From NCBI GenBank assembly GCA_029287965.1, contig JARFQC010000205.1:1-7515 (forward strand): DNA of 7,515 nucleotides, in the 5' to 3' direction. The stretch comes from Arenicellales bacterium. Its GTDB lineage: Bacteria > Pseudomonadota > Gammaproteobacteria > BMS3Bbin11. The position numbers were made by a program, and so were the translations under genes. How positions within the stretch are numbered: position 1 is the first letter of the stretch; every line of letters begins with the position of its first letter. Under the pieces are notes generated by a model. The model was not told the origin of the DNA. It ran no database searches and was given only the letters and a program-made list of their open reading frames with translations. Positions 1-6,637 of this stretch are shown one piece after another.

Positions 1-21
1 GCGACAGGCTGTCGCTCCCAC
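1..21. repeat. REP-like palindrome, copy 1 (cut by window edge)
   Basis: The window opens with GCGACA, loop GGC, TGTCGC, followed by TCCCAC. All 21 bases are identical to positions 2532-2552, and they are the reverse complement of positions 2487-2507. The expected leading TC would lie outside the window. The layout (a GTGGGA-type head next to an imperfect palindrome, in intergenic DNA) is that of REP elements of gammaproteobacteria. It lies downstream of plsY, where REP elements are commonly found. Confidence 0.75.
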
Positions 22-92
22 AAACATCCTTACCCACCTGACATGCCCGATTGATTAGGAGACAAGCTCTCCCTCCAGTAAACCTAAACTTC

Positions 93-109
93 CAAACCGG
101 TTTGATCAA
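93..109. other. Overlapping short palindromes downstream of plsY
   Basis: CAAACCGGTTTG (93-104) is a perfect 12-bp palindrome and overlaps TTGATCAA (102-109), a perfect 8-bp one. Both lie in the 120-bp non-coding stretch after the plsY stop. No T-run follows on the minus strand, so it is not a classical terminator. I know of no assigned regulator site with this sequence, and chance is a fair explanation. Confidence 0.25.
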
Positions 110-141
110 TGGGGTTGAAGCGTAGTCAGTCACAGCCACCA

Positions 142-783
142 CTACTTCCTGAATTTCCCCCAAACGTCGAACTTGTGTTCGGATCCATCCATCAGGCGCT
201 GAATGTTGCTGCGATGCGTATAGATAACCAGCACTGCCATGAGCAGGCAAAAAATAGTGATGGGTGAATTCAGTGCACCCGGTGACCAGAACAGGGCGGC
301 CAGTGCTGCGGCGACCCCGGCCGATATCGATGCCAGCCCGACATAGCCGGATGCGAGCAGGATAACGACCCACACGGCCAGTGCCACGCCAAGTATCGCA
401 GGAGACAGTCCAAGCATCGTTCCAAGCAGTGTTGCCACTCCCTTGCCACCACGGAAACCAAAAAATACGGGATAGAGATGACCCAGCACTGCAGCAACAC
501 CGCATGCTGCGGAGAGTGCCAACGGAGACAACAATGCTGTGTCGCCACCCGGCCAGGCGAAGCCAGCAACGATGGTTACGGCAGCCAGACCCTTGAGGAT
601 ATCGATCAGAAAAACACCGGCCGCAAAGCCTTTACCGCGCGTCCGCAGCGCATTGGTGGCACCGGCGCTTTCGCTGCCAACAGTGCGAAGATCCGCACCG
701 CCCAGCACTTTACCCAACACCAGGCCGCCCATCAGCGATCCCAGCAGGTAGCTGATAAGCAGTTTGACTAAAATTTCCAGCAT
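142..783 (-). CDS. plsY: Glycerol-3-phosphate acyltransferase PlsY
   Basis: PlsY is an integral inner-membrane enzyme that transfers the acyl group of acyl-phosphate (made by PlsX) to glycerol-3-phosphate. The product is lysophosphatidic acid, in the first acylation step of phospholipid synthesis. The 213-residue product has the usual family length and several hydrophobic segments (about 4-25, 55-78, 84-108, 115-145, 150-168, 174-190). The family blocks are visible: motif 1 at 36-51 (GSESAGATNALRTRGK), motif 2 at 101-121 (GHLYPVFF then RGGKGVATLLG), a GYVGLAS segment near 147, and the C-terminal IYTHRSNIQRL at 187-197. The start is supported by a strong AAAGGAG ribosome site six bases upstream. 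Motif 1 reads SES where E. coli and many relatives have SGN. The gene is monocistronic within what is visible, since no folB or tsaD neighbour appears, although the left side is cut. It diverges from ispG. Confidence 0.95.
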   Translation of the reverse strand: MLEILVKLLISYLLGSLMGGLVLGKVLGGADLRTVGSESAGATNALRTRGKGFAAGVFLIDILKGLAAVTIVAGFAWPGGDTALLSPLALSAACGVAAVLGHLYPVFFGFRGGKGVATLLGTMLGLSPAILGVALAVWVVILLASGYVGLASISAGVAAALAALFWSPGALNSPITIFCLLMAVLVIYTHRSNIQRLMDGSEHKFDVWGKFRK

Positions 784-789
784 CAGACA

Positions 790-796
790 CTCCTTT
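790..796 (-). promoter_or_regulatory. plsY ribosome binding site
   Basis: Read on the minus strand this is AAAGGAG, followed by six bases and then the ATG at 783. It is a near-ideal Shine-Dalgarno sequence and fixes the plsY start. Confidence 0.8.
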
Positions 797-916
797 CAAT
801 GGACTGCGAGCTTACACCGACCTGATTCATTCAGCCAGATTCATCATGCGTGGAGCGTATCCGGTAGCGGGCGAGCTTTATCGATGCATCTAACACAAGC
901 TCATTCTTTATCCTCG

Positions 917-937
917 ATGCCGGATCAAGTCCGGCAT
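917..937. repeat. Short dispersed palindromic repeat (GCCGGA type)
   Basis: The sequence has an 8-bp perfect stem, ATGCCGGA and TCCGGCAT, around the 5-base loop TCAAG, and is followed by GACGATCGTC. The reverse complement begins GTCATGCCGGACTTGATC. I recognise this as a form of a small palindromic repeat common in intergenic DNA of many Proteobacteria. Family assignment is from memory. The palindrome itself is seen directly. No T-run follows on either side, so a terminator role is not supported. Confidence 0.55.
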
Positions 938-1324
938 GACGATCGTCTTAAGGTCGTAGACGTGGGTAACTTGTTTACCTGGCAGCCCACCACGGCACCT
1001 CGATAACCACTTGTTGTCATGCCATCCACCCTTACCCGACCGGTCATTCCGATACTGTCTGGAATTCAGGAATTAGAAAATAGATTTATGGCTGGCGAAC
1101 CTTGAGCAGAACAGCTATCAGGTACCTAATGCGGTGACATCAGGCTGATTCACGCATCGAGCCGGTCATTGCAACGATGGAACAATGATTTCCCGTGGAT
1201 GAATGACGTCATGCCACCTGATTGGCCACACCTGTTCCGCCAGTGCAAACAGCCACGATCAAAATGGTTGCAGTCAAGCCACGCTTTCATTAGCCTGTGC
1301 GTCCCTACGCAAGGTATACGTTTC

Positions 1325-2461
1325 ATGGATCTACCCCGCAATCCAACCCGCGCCGTCAGCGTCGGCAGTGTCGTTATCGGCGATGGCAATCCCATCGTCG
1401 TGCAGAGCATGTGTGCTACACGGACACAGGACACTGAAGCCACGACAAAACAGGCCAATGCGCTGCATGAGGCCGGAGCCGGCATCGTGCGCATCGCCGT
1501 CGACAATCGTAAGGATGCCGCGGCACTGGAGACAATACGTGCCAGCACCGAGGCCAACCTCTCGGTCGATTTGCAGGAAAACTATCGCATGGCCGAACTG
1601 GTCGCCCCGCTGGTACAGAAGATTCGCTACAACCCGGGTCACCTGTACCATCATGAACGCAAGAAGCCCTGGCAGGACAAGGTGCGCTACCTGGTCGACA
1701 TTGCGCTAGAAAACGACTGCGCCATCAGGGTGGGTGTGAATGCCGGCTCGGTCGACCCGGACAAGAAGGACCAGTTCCCCGCTGACGACTCCATCTCACC
1801 CATGCTGGCCAGCGCCATGGAGCACTGCGAGTTCCTCGACAGCATCGGCTTCGAACGATACGTCGTCTCGCTGAAAGATTCCGACCCGACCAAGGTTATC
1901 GAAGCCAATCGCCGTTTCGCCGAAGCTCGCCCGGACATACCGCTGCATCTCGGTGTGACCGAAGCAGGCCTGCCGCCGGAAGGCGTCATCAAAACACGCA
2001 TTGCCTTCGAGCAGCTGATCAGCCAGGGCATTGGCGATACCATCCGTGTTTCCCTGACCCTACCGAATGACCGCAAACCGGAAGAGATCGACGCCGGCAA
2101 CGAGATACTCTCCGACATTGCCGAAGGACGCGTACGCAGCGTCGTACATTTCGACCTTGACCACCTCAACATCATCAGCTGCCCGAGCTGCTCACGGGTT
2201 GAGAACGAGGCCTTCATCGACCTCGCTGAAGATGTGCGCAAGATGACACGCTATGCGAAGGATTTTCCCGCCACCATCGCCGTGATGGGCTGCCGGGTCA
2301 ACGGTCCCGGTGAAACGGATGATGCCGACCTGGGGCTATGGTGCGGACCGCGTGCCGTGACCTTGAAGAAAGGCACCGAAACCCTGGGGCGCTACGGCTA
2401 CGACGAAATCCTGCCGAAGTTGAAGGAGGAGCTGGACAAGTTGATGGACAAACCCCAATGA
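1325..2461 (+). CDS. ispG: 4-hydroxy-3-methylbut-2-enyl-diphosphate synthase, divergent IspG/GcpE
   Basis: IspG catalyses the penultimate MEP-pathway step. It is a [4Fe-4S] enzyme that reductively opens methylerythritol cyclodiphosphate to HMBPP using flavodoxin or ferredoxin electrons, in the cytoplasm. From the ATG at 1325 the product is 378 residues, near the E. coli length. The N-terminal TIM-barrel part carries the conserved start VGSVVIGDGNPIVVQSM (13-29), NPG (103-105), RVGVNAGS (135-142) and HLGVTEAG (208-215). The cluster domain carries CPSCSR (C286, C289) and GCRVNGPGE (C323, E330), which match the E. coli ligands. It is atypical at 82-88, where E. coli DIHFDYR is replaced by DLQENYR, and at 101-111 (RYNPGHLYHHE). 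The frame stays open upstream to an ATG at 1169, but those 52 residues do not look like IspG. An AAGG lies 10 bases before 1325, which is only a modest ribosome site. The usual gammaproteobacterial neighbour hisS is absent. Confidence 0.92.
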   Translation: MDLPRNPTRAVSVGSVVIGDGNPIVVQSMCATRTQDTEATTKQANALHEAGAGIVRIAVDNRKDAAALETIRASTEANLSVDLQENYRMAELVAPLVQKIRYNPGHLYHHERKKPWQDKVRYLVDIALENDCAIRVGVNAGSVDPDKKDQFPADDSISPMLASAMEHCEFLDSIGFERYVVSLKDSDPTKVIEANRRFAEARPDIPLHLGVTEAGLPPEGVIKTRIAFEQLISQGIGDTIRVSLTLPNDRKPEEIDAGNEILSDIAEGRVRSVVHFDLDHLNIISCPSCSRVENEAFIDLAEDVRKMTRYAKDFPATIAVMGCRVNGPGETDDADLGLWCGPRAVTLKKGTETLGRYGYDEILPKLKEELDKLMDKPQ

Positions 2462-2486
2462 AGCTAGCTTCGGCGTAATTAATTCG

Positions 2487-2509
2487 GTGGGAGCGACAGC
2501 CTGTCGCGA
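2487..2509 (+). repeat. REP-like element, copy 2 (left half of inverted pair)
   Basis: A GTGGGA head is followed by GCGACA, loop GCC, TGTCGC, then GA. It is the exact reverse complement of 2530-2552 and, over 21 bases, of 1-21. It starts 26 bp after the ispG stop. Confidence 0.8.
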
Positions 2510-2529
2510 TCTCATTTAACTGAGGTATT

Positions 2530-2552
2530 TCGCGACAGGCTGTCGCTCCCAC
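2530..2552 (-). repeat. REP-like element, copy 3 (right half of inverted pair)
   Basis: This is the same 23-base unit as 2487-2509 in the opposite orientation, separated from it by a 20-base A/T-rich spacer. Two inverted REP units form a BIME-like doublet. It lies between the convergent ends of ispG and the protease gene, 21 bp from the protease stop. Confidence 0.8.
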
Positions 2553-2573
2553 ATGGTTTTTTTCAACCTGTTC

Positions 2574-4649
2574 CTAGAACCGCGACGTCACACTCATCAT
2601 CACGCCATAACGGCCATTGCCGTCCTGTTCGAGGACACCGGCCGGGTCATGCCGGTAACGCAGATAGCTGGCAAACCCAGTCTCCTTGCCCACCGGCAGG
2701 TGATAACCCAGTTCCAGGTCTGTCTGCCGCTGCACGCCACCCAGGTCTATGGTTTCAGTGTCGAACGACACTTCACGGCTGTAGACATCGATATCGCCCG
2801 GCACGCTGAGGTTGAGACGACCGCTGTTCACATGCAGTGGGCGGGAAAGCGTAATCCCGTAGCTGTCATCTCCGGCGAGCAATCCCCTGCCCTGCAGGCC
2901 GAGCGCGTAACTGTCACTGCGTAGACCACTGAAGTTGTTCAGCAGGCTGTTGTTGCTGTCATCTACCCGCGTATAGCCCTGGCTGTAAAGCATCTGCAGG
3001 GACAGACCTGGTATTAGTTCATAGCCGGCAAGCAATCCTGCCGCGACGGTATCGGCATGATCGACGCTCAATGCGCCGTTGGCCGAACTACCGAACAGGC
3101 TGCCCTGCTCGGACAGGGCTGACAGCTGGACACCCAGTTTCAGCTTCTCGAGCGGTCGGGTGCTGGCTTCCATCAGCATAGACTGGCTGCTGCCTGTCGT
3201 CTCCGTCGCATCGTCCATGCTGATTAATCCAAGCCTCAGGTCCGTGCCGTTATCCAGCCGGTAGCCGGTCAGGGCCATGTTCCCGTTTGCCGCAAAGCCG
3301 GCATAGGGGGCCGTCAGGCTGCGCCGGTCGAAAACGGCGTAGGGACTCACTTGCTCTGCCGCACCAAAGAACTGGCGGGGATCGAGGTTCATGTTCAGCG
3401 CGTAGTAGGCACCCGTCTGGTCACCCTGCTGCAGGGACAGCGACCAGTCATACTCGTAGCTGTCACGCTGACCGGTCGTTTCGCGTTCGAAGCGCTGCAG
3501 TTCATCTTCGCCGTACCAGACCCCCAGGCTCAGGTTGTCGGTGATGGCAAGATCCGAGTACTCGGTACGGCGCTTGAGTGACTGCACCAGGTCATCCAGT
3601 CCCAGGCTGTCGTCACGCACCTCGATCATGTCACCAAGGTTGACCACGTAGGGACGTTCGTAGGCGTCCAGTACCAGGGTGCTGCCGAGTTTTCCCTTGC
3701 TCGCGTGGATCGCAGCCCCGATGCCGGCGCCCACGGAGACACCGCCCAGCGGTGCGGCCTTGATGCCGGAAACGCTACCATCAGACGCGGTAGGCACGGA
3801 GACCTGCCCCTGCGGAGCGAGCGCCGCACGGCGGTTCAGCTTGCCGTGGCCATAAATCTCGTCAACGCCCGGCGCACCCATGTCGATGGCCGTGGAGAAG
3901 ATGATCTGCGACACCTGGGCAGCGGACAAGCCCGGGTTTTGTGCATAGATGGCCGCTGCGGTACCGGAAACATAGGGTGCCGCAAACGATGTCCCCACAT
4001 GGGGTGAGAAGCGGCTGTAGCCCGGTGCAAGGACATAGAACTGCCGTGTGGGGCCTGCGCGGTTACTGTAATTTGCAATATCACCGGAACGATCCAGTGC
4101 GCCGACGGCAATACCGGCACCACCAAGGAAACGGGCAATATTTGACGGGAAAGACGGCGCTCGTGCTCCTTCATTGCCGGCCGCCATGACCAGCAGCTTA
4201 CCGGAGGCAGCCGCGTTCATCATCGACGCCACAATGGCAGGATTGTAAGTCCGCGTCGCGTCCGCCAGGCTCAGGTTCAGTACCCGGGCATTGCTCGATG
4301 CGGCGAAATTAATACCGGCAATCAACCGCCCCGCCGATGTGAAACCGCGTCCGTCCAGTACTCGGACCGGCATGACCCGGTTGCTGGCGTCTATGCTGGC
4401 GGCGATCTGCGCCACCTTGGTGCCGTGCTTGATCGAGGTGGCATCCTGCGCAGGCAACGCCCCATCGACGAGGTCGATACCCTGATCGATGCGTCCGGCC
4501 AGGCTCGGCACCGGATTGATGCCTGAATCGATTATGGCAATGCTGGTAGCCTGGGCCTGCATGCCGAATTGCTGGGCGTGCAGCGGTGGGACAAGAAAAA
4601 CGAGGAAAATTAATAAATTACGAACTACGTGGGATTTGATTAGCTGCAT
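2574..4649 (-). CDS. Secreted subtilisin-like (S8) serine protease with C-terminal autotransporter-type beta-barrel
   Basis: The product is a predicted S8 endopeptidase exported to the outer membrane or cell surface. The chosen ATG at 4649 gives 691 residues and has an AGGAG site 8 bases upstream. An in-frame ATG 36 bases earlier lies inside xthA and lacks this. Residues 1-25 form a signal peptide (hydrophobic NLLIFLVFLV, cleavage probably after LHA). The catalytic domain, about 34-280, shows D41 (IIDSGIN), H75 (KHGTKVA), oxyanion N159 (AAGNEG) and S221 (GTSFAAPYVSG), and ends at GHGKLNRRAAL. A linker of about 20-30 residues follows. The rest (about 300-691) starts with a VLDAYERPYVVNL segment typical of subtilase autotransporters, continues as alternating amphipathic strands including ITLSRPLHVNSGRLNL, and ends in phenylalanine (SVTSRF) as outer-membrane barrels do. 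No N-terminal inhibitor prodomain is visible. The substrate is unknown. The gene lies 22 bp after xthA and was probably co-transcribed with it. Confidence 0.85.
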   Translation of the reverse strand: MQLIKSHVVRNLLIFLVFLVPPLHAQQFGMQAQATSIAIIDSGINPVPSLAGRIDQGIDLVDGALPAQDATSIKHGTKVAQIAASIDASNRVMPVRVLDGRGFTSAGRLIAGINFAASSNARVLNLSLADATRTYNPAIVASMMNAAASGKLLVMAAGNEGARAPSFPSNIARFLGGAGIAVGALDRSGDIANYSNRAGPTRQFYVLAPGYSRFSPHVGTSFAAPYVSGTAAAIYAQNPGLSAAQVSQIIFSTAIDMGAPGVDEIYGHGKLNRRAALAPQGQVSVPTASDGSVSGIKAAPLGGVSVGAGIGAAIHASKGKLGSTLVLDAYERPYVVNLGDMIEVRDDSLGLDDLVQSLKRRTEYSDLAITDNLSLGVWYGEDELQRFERETTGQRDSYEYDWSLSLQQGDQTGAYYALNMNLDPRQFFGAAEQVSPYAVFDRRSLTAPYAGFAANGNMALTGYRLDNGTDLRLGLISMDDATETTGSSQSMLMEASTRPLEKLKLGVQLSALSEQGSLFGSSANGALSVDHADTVAAGLLAGYELIPGLSLQMLYSQGYTRVDDSNNSLLNNFSGLRSDSYALGLQGRGLLAGDDSYGITLSRPLHVNSGRLNLSVPGDIDVYSREVSFDTETIDLGGVQRQTDLELGYHLPVGKETGFASYLRYRHDPAGVLEQDGNGRYGVMMSVTSRF

Positions 4650-4657
4650 TACATCTA

Positions 4658-4662
4658 CTCCT
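4658..4662 (-). promoter_or_regulatory. Ribosome binding site of the protease gene
   Basis: AGGAG on the minus strand stands 8 bases before the ATG at 4649, inside the 22-bp gap after the xthA stop. It decides the start: the alternative ATG at 4685 would overlap xthA and put 12 polar residues in front of the signal peptide. Confidence 0.75.
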
Positions 4663-4671
4663 GTGCGCCGG

Positions 4672-5457
4672 TCATAATGACGCACTCAACGTGTGACTAT
4701 AGTCTACTATCAACGGAGAGTGGTCAGAAAATCGTTTGCGCTTGTAAATCGATGCCGCAACGGCTGTTTGGGCAATGCCCGGCGTGGCTATCTGGTAGTC
4801 GATGCGCCATCCGACGTTGTTGTCCCAGGCCCGGCCGCGATTCGACCACCACGTGTATTGATCCGGATCGGGCACGAGATTCCGGAATACATCGACATAA
4901 CCCGCCTCGTCGATCAGCCAGTCCATCCAGGCCCGCTCCTCGGGTAGGAAACCGGAGTTGGTCTGGTTGCTGCGCCAGTTCTTCAGATCAATCTGCTTGT
5001 GGGCAATATTCCAGTCGCCGCAAATCAGGTACTCCCTGCCGTCCTGGCGCATCTCCAGAAGCTTCGGCTTTAACCGGTCCATCATGTCGTACTTGACGGC
5101 CTGCCGCTCTTCCTTGCTGGAACCGGACGGCATGTACAGGGAAATAATGCTGAGCTTGCCATAATCCGCCTGAATGAAGCGCCCTTCAGAGTCGATATCC
5201 GGCCAGCCCAAGCCGTAGACGATCCGGTCCGGCTGCTGACGGCAGTACAGTGCAACGCCCGAGTAGCCTTTCTTCTCAGCATCGTGGAAAAACACGTGCC
5301 GGCTGGGTGGATGGTAGAGGCGGTCTGTCAGTTGATGCTCCTGGGCCTGGGTTTCCTGGATGCATACTACATCGGCTTTCTGGCGCAACATCCAGTCGTA
5401 AAACCCCTTGCGGCCGGCGGCACGTATGCCGTTGGTGTTGACGGTGATTATGCGCAT
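4672..5457 (-). CDS. xthA: Exodeoxyribonuclease III / AP endonuclease
   Basis: This is a cytoplasmic base-excision-repair enzyme of the exonuclease III family. It cleaves the backbone 5' to abasic sites, removes 3'-blocking groups and degrades one strand of duplex DNA from the 3' end, using a divalent metal. The 261-residue single-domain product (E. coli 268) keeps the full active-site set: N7 (VNTNGIR), E35 (IQET), Y108 (LYMPSG), D148 and N150 (GDWNIA), D220 (WRIDYQ) and H246 (SDHSPL). The start at 5457 gives the standard beginning MRIITVNTNG and has GAGG nine bases upstream. It follows the peptide-transporter ATPase gene after 183 bp and precedes the protease gene by 22 bp, both on the same strand. 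It could also be named exoA by its closeness to that subgroup. The function is well supported. Confidence 0.94.
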   Translation of the reverse strand: MRIITVNTNGIRAAGRKGFYDWMLRQKADVVCIQETQAQEHQLTDRLYHPPSRHVFFHDAEKKGYSGVALYCRQQPDRIVYGLGWPDIDSEGRFIQADYGKLSIISLYMPSGSSKEERQAVKYDMMDRLKPKLLEMRQDGREYLICGDWNIAHKQIDLKNWRSNQTNSGFLPEERAWMDWLIDEAGYVDVFRNLVPDPDQYTWWSNRGRAWDNNVGWRIDYQIATPGIAQTAVAASIYKRKRFSDHSPLIVDYSHTLSASL

Positions 5458-5499
5458 AAACGGGTGCCTCTATGAGCCATTGCTGGTTGAGTTAATCGG

Positions 5500-5528
5500 A
5501 ATATAGAAATGAGCAGGTTAAACATTAA
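5500..5528 (-). promoter_or_regulatory. Possible sigma-70 promoter for xthA
   Basis: On the minus strand TATATT (5500-5505, five of six matches to the -10 consensus) is preceded by a 17-base spacer and TTAATG (5523-5528, three of six to -35). It lies 42 bp before the xthA start in the 183-bp non-coding gap (5458-5640). The -35 is weak, so this is only a candidate. A short stem ACAGG/CCTGT at 5575-5587 lies between it and the upstream gene but has no proper T-run. Confidence 0.3.
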
Positions 5529-5640
5529 TCAGCCTGTTTGACAGCGGCGGGTTGAATCGGGCCACGATATCTAAACAGGTTGCCTGTGGATGCCGGATAA
5601 GCGCTACGCACTTTCTGGACAGACAACGGTGTCATATCGC

Positions 5641-6627
5641 CTATAAACGCCCTGCAAAATGACATGCCACCGAATGATCGGCATTACCGCCATCGACGGC
5701 CTTTAATACCGGTGTCTCGCTGTGGCAAATTTCCTCCACGTGCGGGCAGCGATCAACGAACCGGCAGTGCGGTGGCGGATTGAGCGGGGATGGTACTTCA
5801 CCGTGCAACGGCTTGAACTGCTGCCGGCGTGCAGGGTCAGCGATGGGAATGGAACTGATCAGCGCCCGGGTATACGGATGCAGCGGCTGACGATAGATGC
5901 TTTCACTGTCGGCAATCTCGACGATACGCCCCAGGTACATGACTGCCACATGGTCCGAGATATGCCTGACCACGGCCAGATCATGCGCAATGAACAGGAA
6001 GGCAATGCCCATCTCGTTCTGCAGATCCAGCAGCAGGTTCAGTATCTGTGATTGTATCGAGACGTCGAGGGCCGACACGGGCTCGTCGCAGATGATCAGG
6101 CGCGGGTCGAGCGCAATGGCACGTGCAATGCCGATACGCTGACGCTGGCCACCGGAAAATTCATGGGGATAACGATCGACGGAATCGGCAGACAGGCCGA
6201 CACGTTCAAGCAGTTCAGTGACCCGGCGGCGACGATAAGCGGCATCGCCCCGCTTATGGATGATGAACGGTTCAGCGATGATGTCGCCGACTGTATGACG
6301 TGGATTGAGGGATTCGAAAGGATCCTGGAAGATCATCTGCATGTTGGCGCGCAGCGCGCGCAGATCACCGCCGGACAGGCTCAGCACGTCGCGCTGTTCG
6401 AAGCTAACGCTGCCGGCAGTGGGTTCATAGAGGCGCAGCAAGGCTCGCGCTATCGTGCTTTTCCCGCAACCCGACTCGCCTACCAGCCCGAGTGTCTCGC
6501 CTGCTCCGATCGTGAAACTGACACCGTCTACCGCATGAACGGTGGCGACCTGGCGATACAGGACACCGCCATGCACAGGAAAATGCATGACCAGTTCATC
6601 AACCTGCAGCAGGGGCAATTCAGCCAT
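5641..6627 (-). CDS. Peptide-type ABC transporter ATP-binding protein (OppF/DppF family)
   Basis: This is a cytoplasmic ATPase subunit that would pair with the upstream OppD/DppD-like ATPase to power import of peptides, or of another substrate of this family such as nickel or glutathione. The 328-residue product has the Walker A GESGCGKST (50-58), Q-loop Q101 (IFQDP), signature FSGGQRQR (157-164), Walker B LIICDEP (177-183) with catalytic E182, D-loop SALD and switch H215. The C-terminal oligopeptide-transporter domain follows (HPYTRALISSIP, about 250-261). Its tail holds four cysteines, C288, C294, C301 and C322, after PPPHCRF. The start ATG overlaps the preceding gene's stop by 8 bases (ATGGCTGA) and has GAGG six bases upstream. 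Both genes belong to one operon. Substrate cannot be told from the ATPases alone, so no symbol is assigned. Confidence 0.93.
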   Translation of the reverse strand: MAELPLLQVDELVMHFPVHGGVLYRQVATVHAVDGVSFTIGAGETLGLVGESGCGKSTIARALLRLYEPTAGSVSFEQRDVLSLSGGDLRALRANMQMIFQDPFESLNPRHTVGDIIAEPFIIHKRGDAAYRRRRVTELLERVGLSADSVDRYPHEFSGGQRQRIGIARAIALDPRLIICDEPVSALDVSIQSQILNLLLDLQNEMGIAFLFIAHDLAVVRHISDHVAVMYLGRIVEIADSESIYRQPLHPYTRALISSIPIADPARRQQFKPLHGEVPSPLNPPPHCRFVDRCPHVEEICHSETPVLKAVDGGNADHSVACHFAGRL

Positions 6628-6637
6628 TCAGTTCCTC
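6620..6637 (-). promoter_or_regulatory. Stop/start overlap with ribosome site between the two ATPase genes
   Basis: The sequence ATGGCTGA (6627 down to 6620) contains the start of the downstream gene and the TGA stop of the upstream one. GAGGAA at 6632-6637, inside the upstream coding sequence, supplies the ribosome site. This layout is typical of translational coupling and would give near-equal amounts of the two subunits of an ATPase heterodimer. Confidence 0.7.

Larger units (their letters stand above)
784..1324. other. 541-bp non-coding region between divergent plsY and ispG
   Basis: No convincing gene is present. The open frames here lack ribosome sites and recognisable protein sequence. 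The region must hold the promoters of both plsY and ispG, but I see no clean sigma-70 pair. The best ispG candidate is TTGCAG (1268-1273), 17 bases, TAGCCT (1291-1296), which is weak. Other content is a hairpin repeat at 917-937 with an adjacent 10-bp palindrome GACGATCGTC (938-947), a direct GATTCAT repeat (824-830 and 838-844), a palindrome ATGACGTCAT (1203-1212), and a possible decayed repeat at about 1046-1068, where CATTCC faces GGAATT. Confidence 0.6.
2487..2563 (+). terminator. Probable intrinsic terminator of ispG formed by the REP pair
   Basis: The two REP units can pair over 23 bp with no mismatch around a 20-base loop, or each can fold alone with a 6-bp GC-rich stem and 3-base loop. 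On the plus strand the structure is followed, after ATGG, by seven T residues (2557-2563), as in a Rho-independent terminator. On the minus strand no T-run follows, so it should act mainly on ispG transcripts. It may still block or stabilise the 3' end of the protease mRNA as REP hairpins do. Confidence 0.6.

Noticed and set aside
764..1006. 80-residue plus-strand open frame upstream of ispG
   Set aside because: It runs through the end of plsY and a palindromic repeat, and has no ribosome site or protein-like features. It is best read as non-coding.
1203..1212. ATGACGTCAT palindrome before ispG
   Set aside because: A single 10-bp palindrome with no second copy and no bacterial regulator that I can name. 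Chance is likely.
1169..1324. In-frame 52-residue N-terminal extension of IspG
   Set aside because: It shows no similarity to the IspG start, there is no good ribosome site at 1169, and IspG proteins normally begin just before the VGSVVIGDG segment. Starting at 1325 gives the normal length.
1687..2241. 184-residue minus-strand open frame inside ispG
   Set aside because: It is rich in serine and arginine with no domain signal, and lies fully opposite the conserved IspG coding sequence.
4650..4685. Upstream start for the protease at 4685
   Set aside because: It would overlap xthA and add a polar stretch before the signal peptide. The AGGAG site clearly serves the ATG at 4649.
5575..5587. Possible terminator hairpin after the OppF/DppF-like gene (ACAGG/CCTGT)
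   Set aside because: The stem is only five base pairs and is followed by TTAGAT rather than a T-run, so it is too weak to call.
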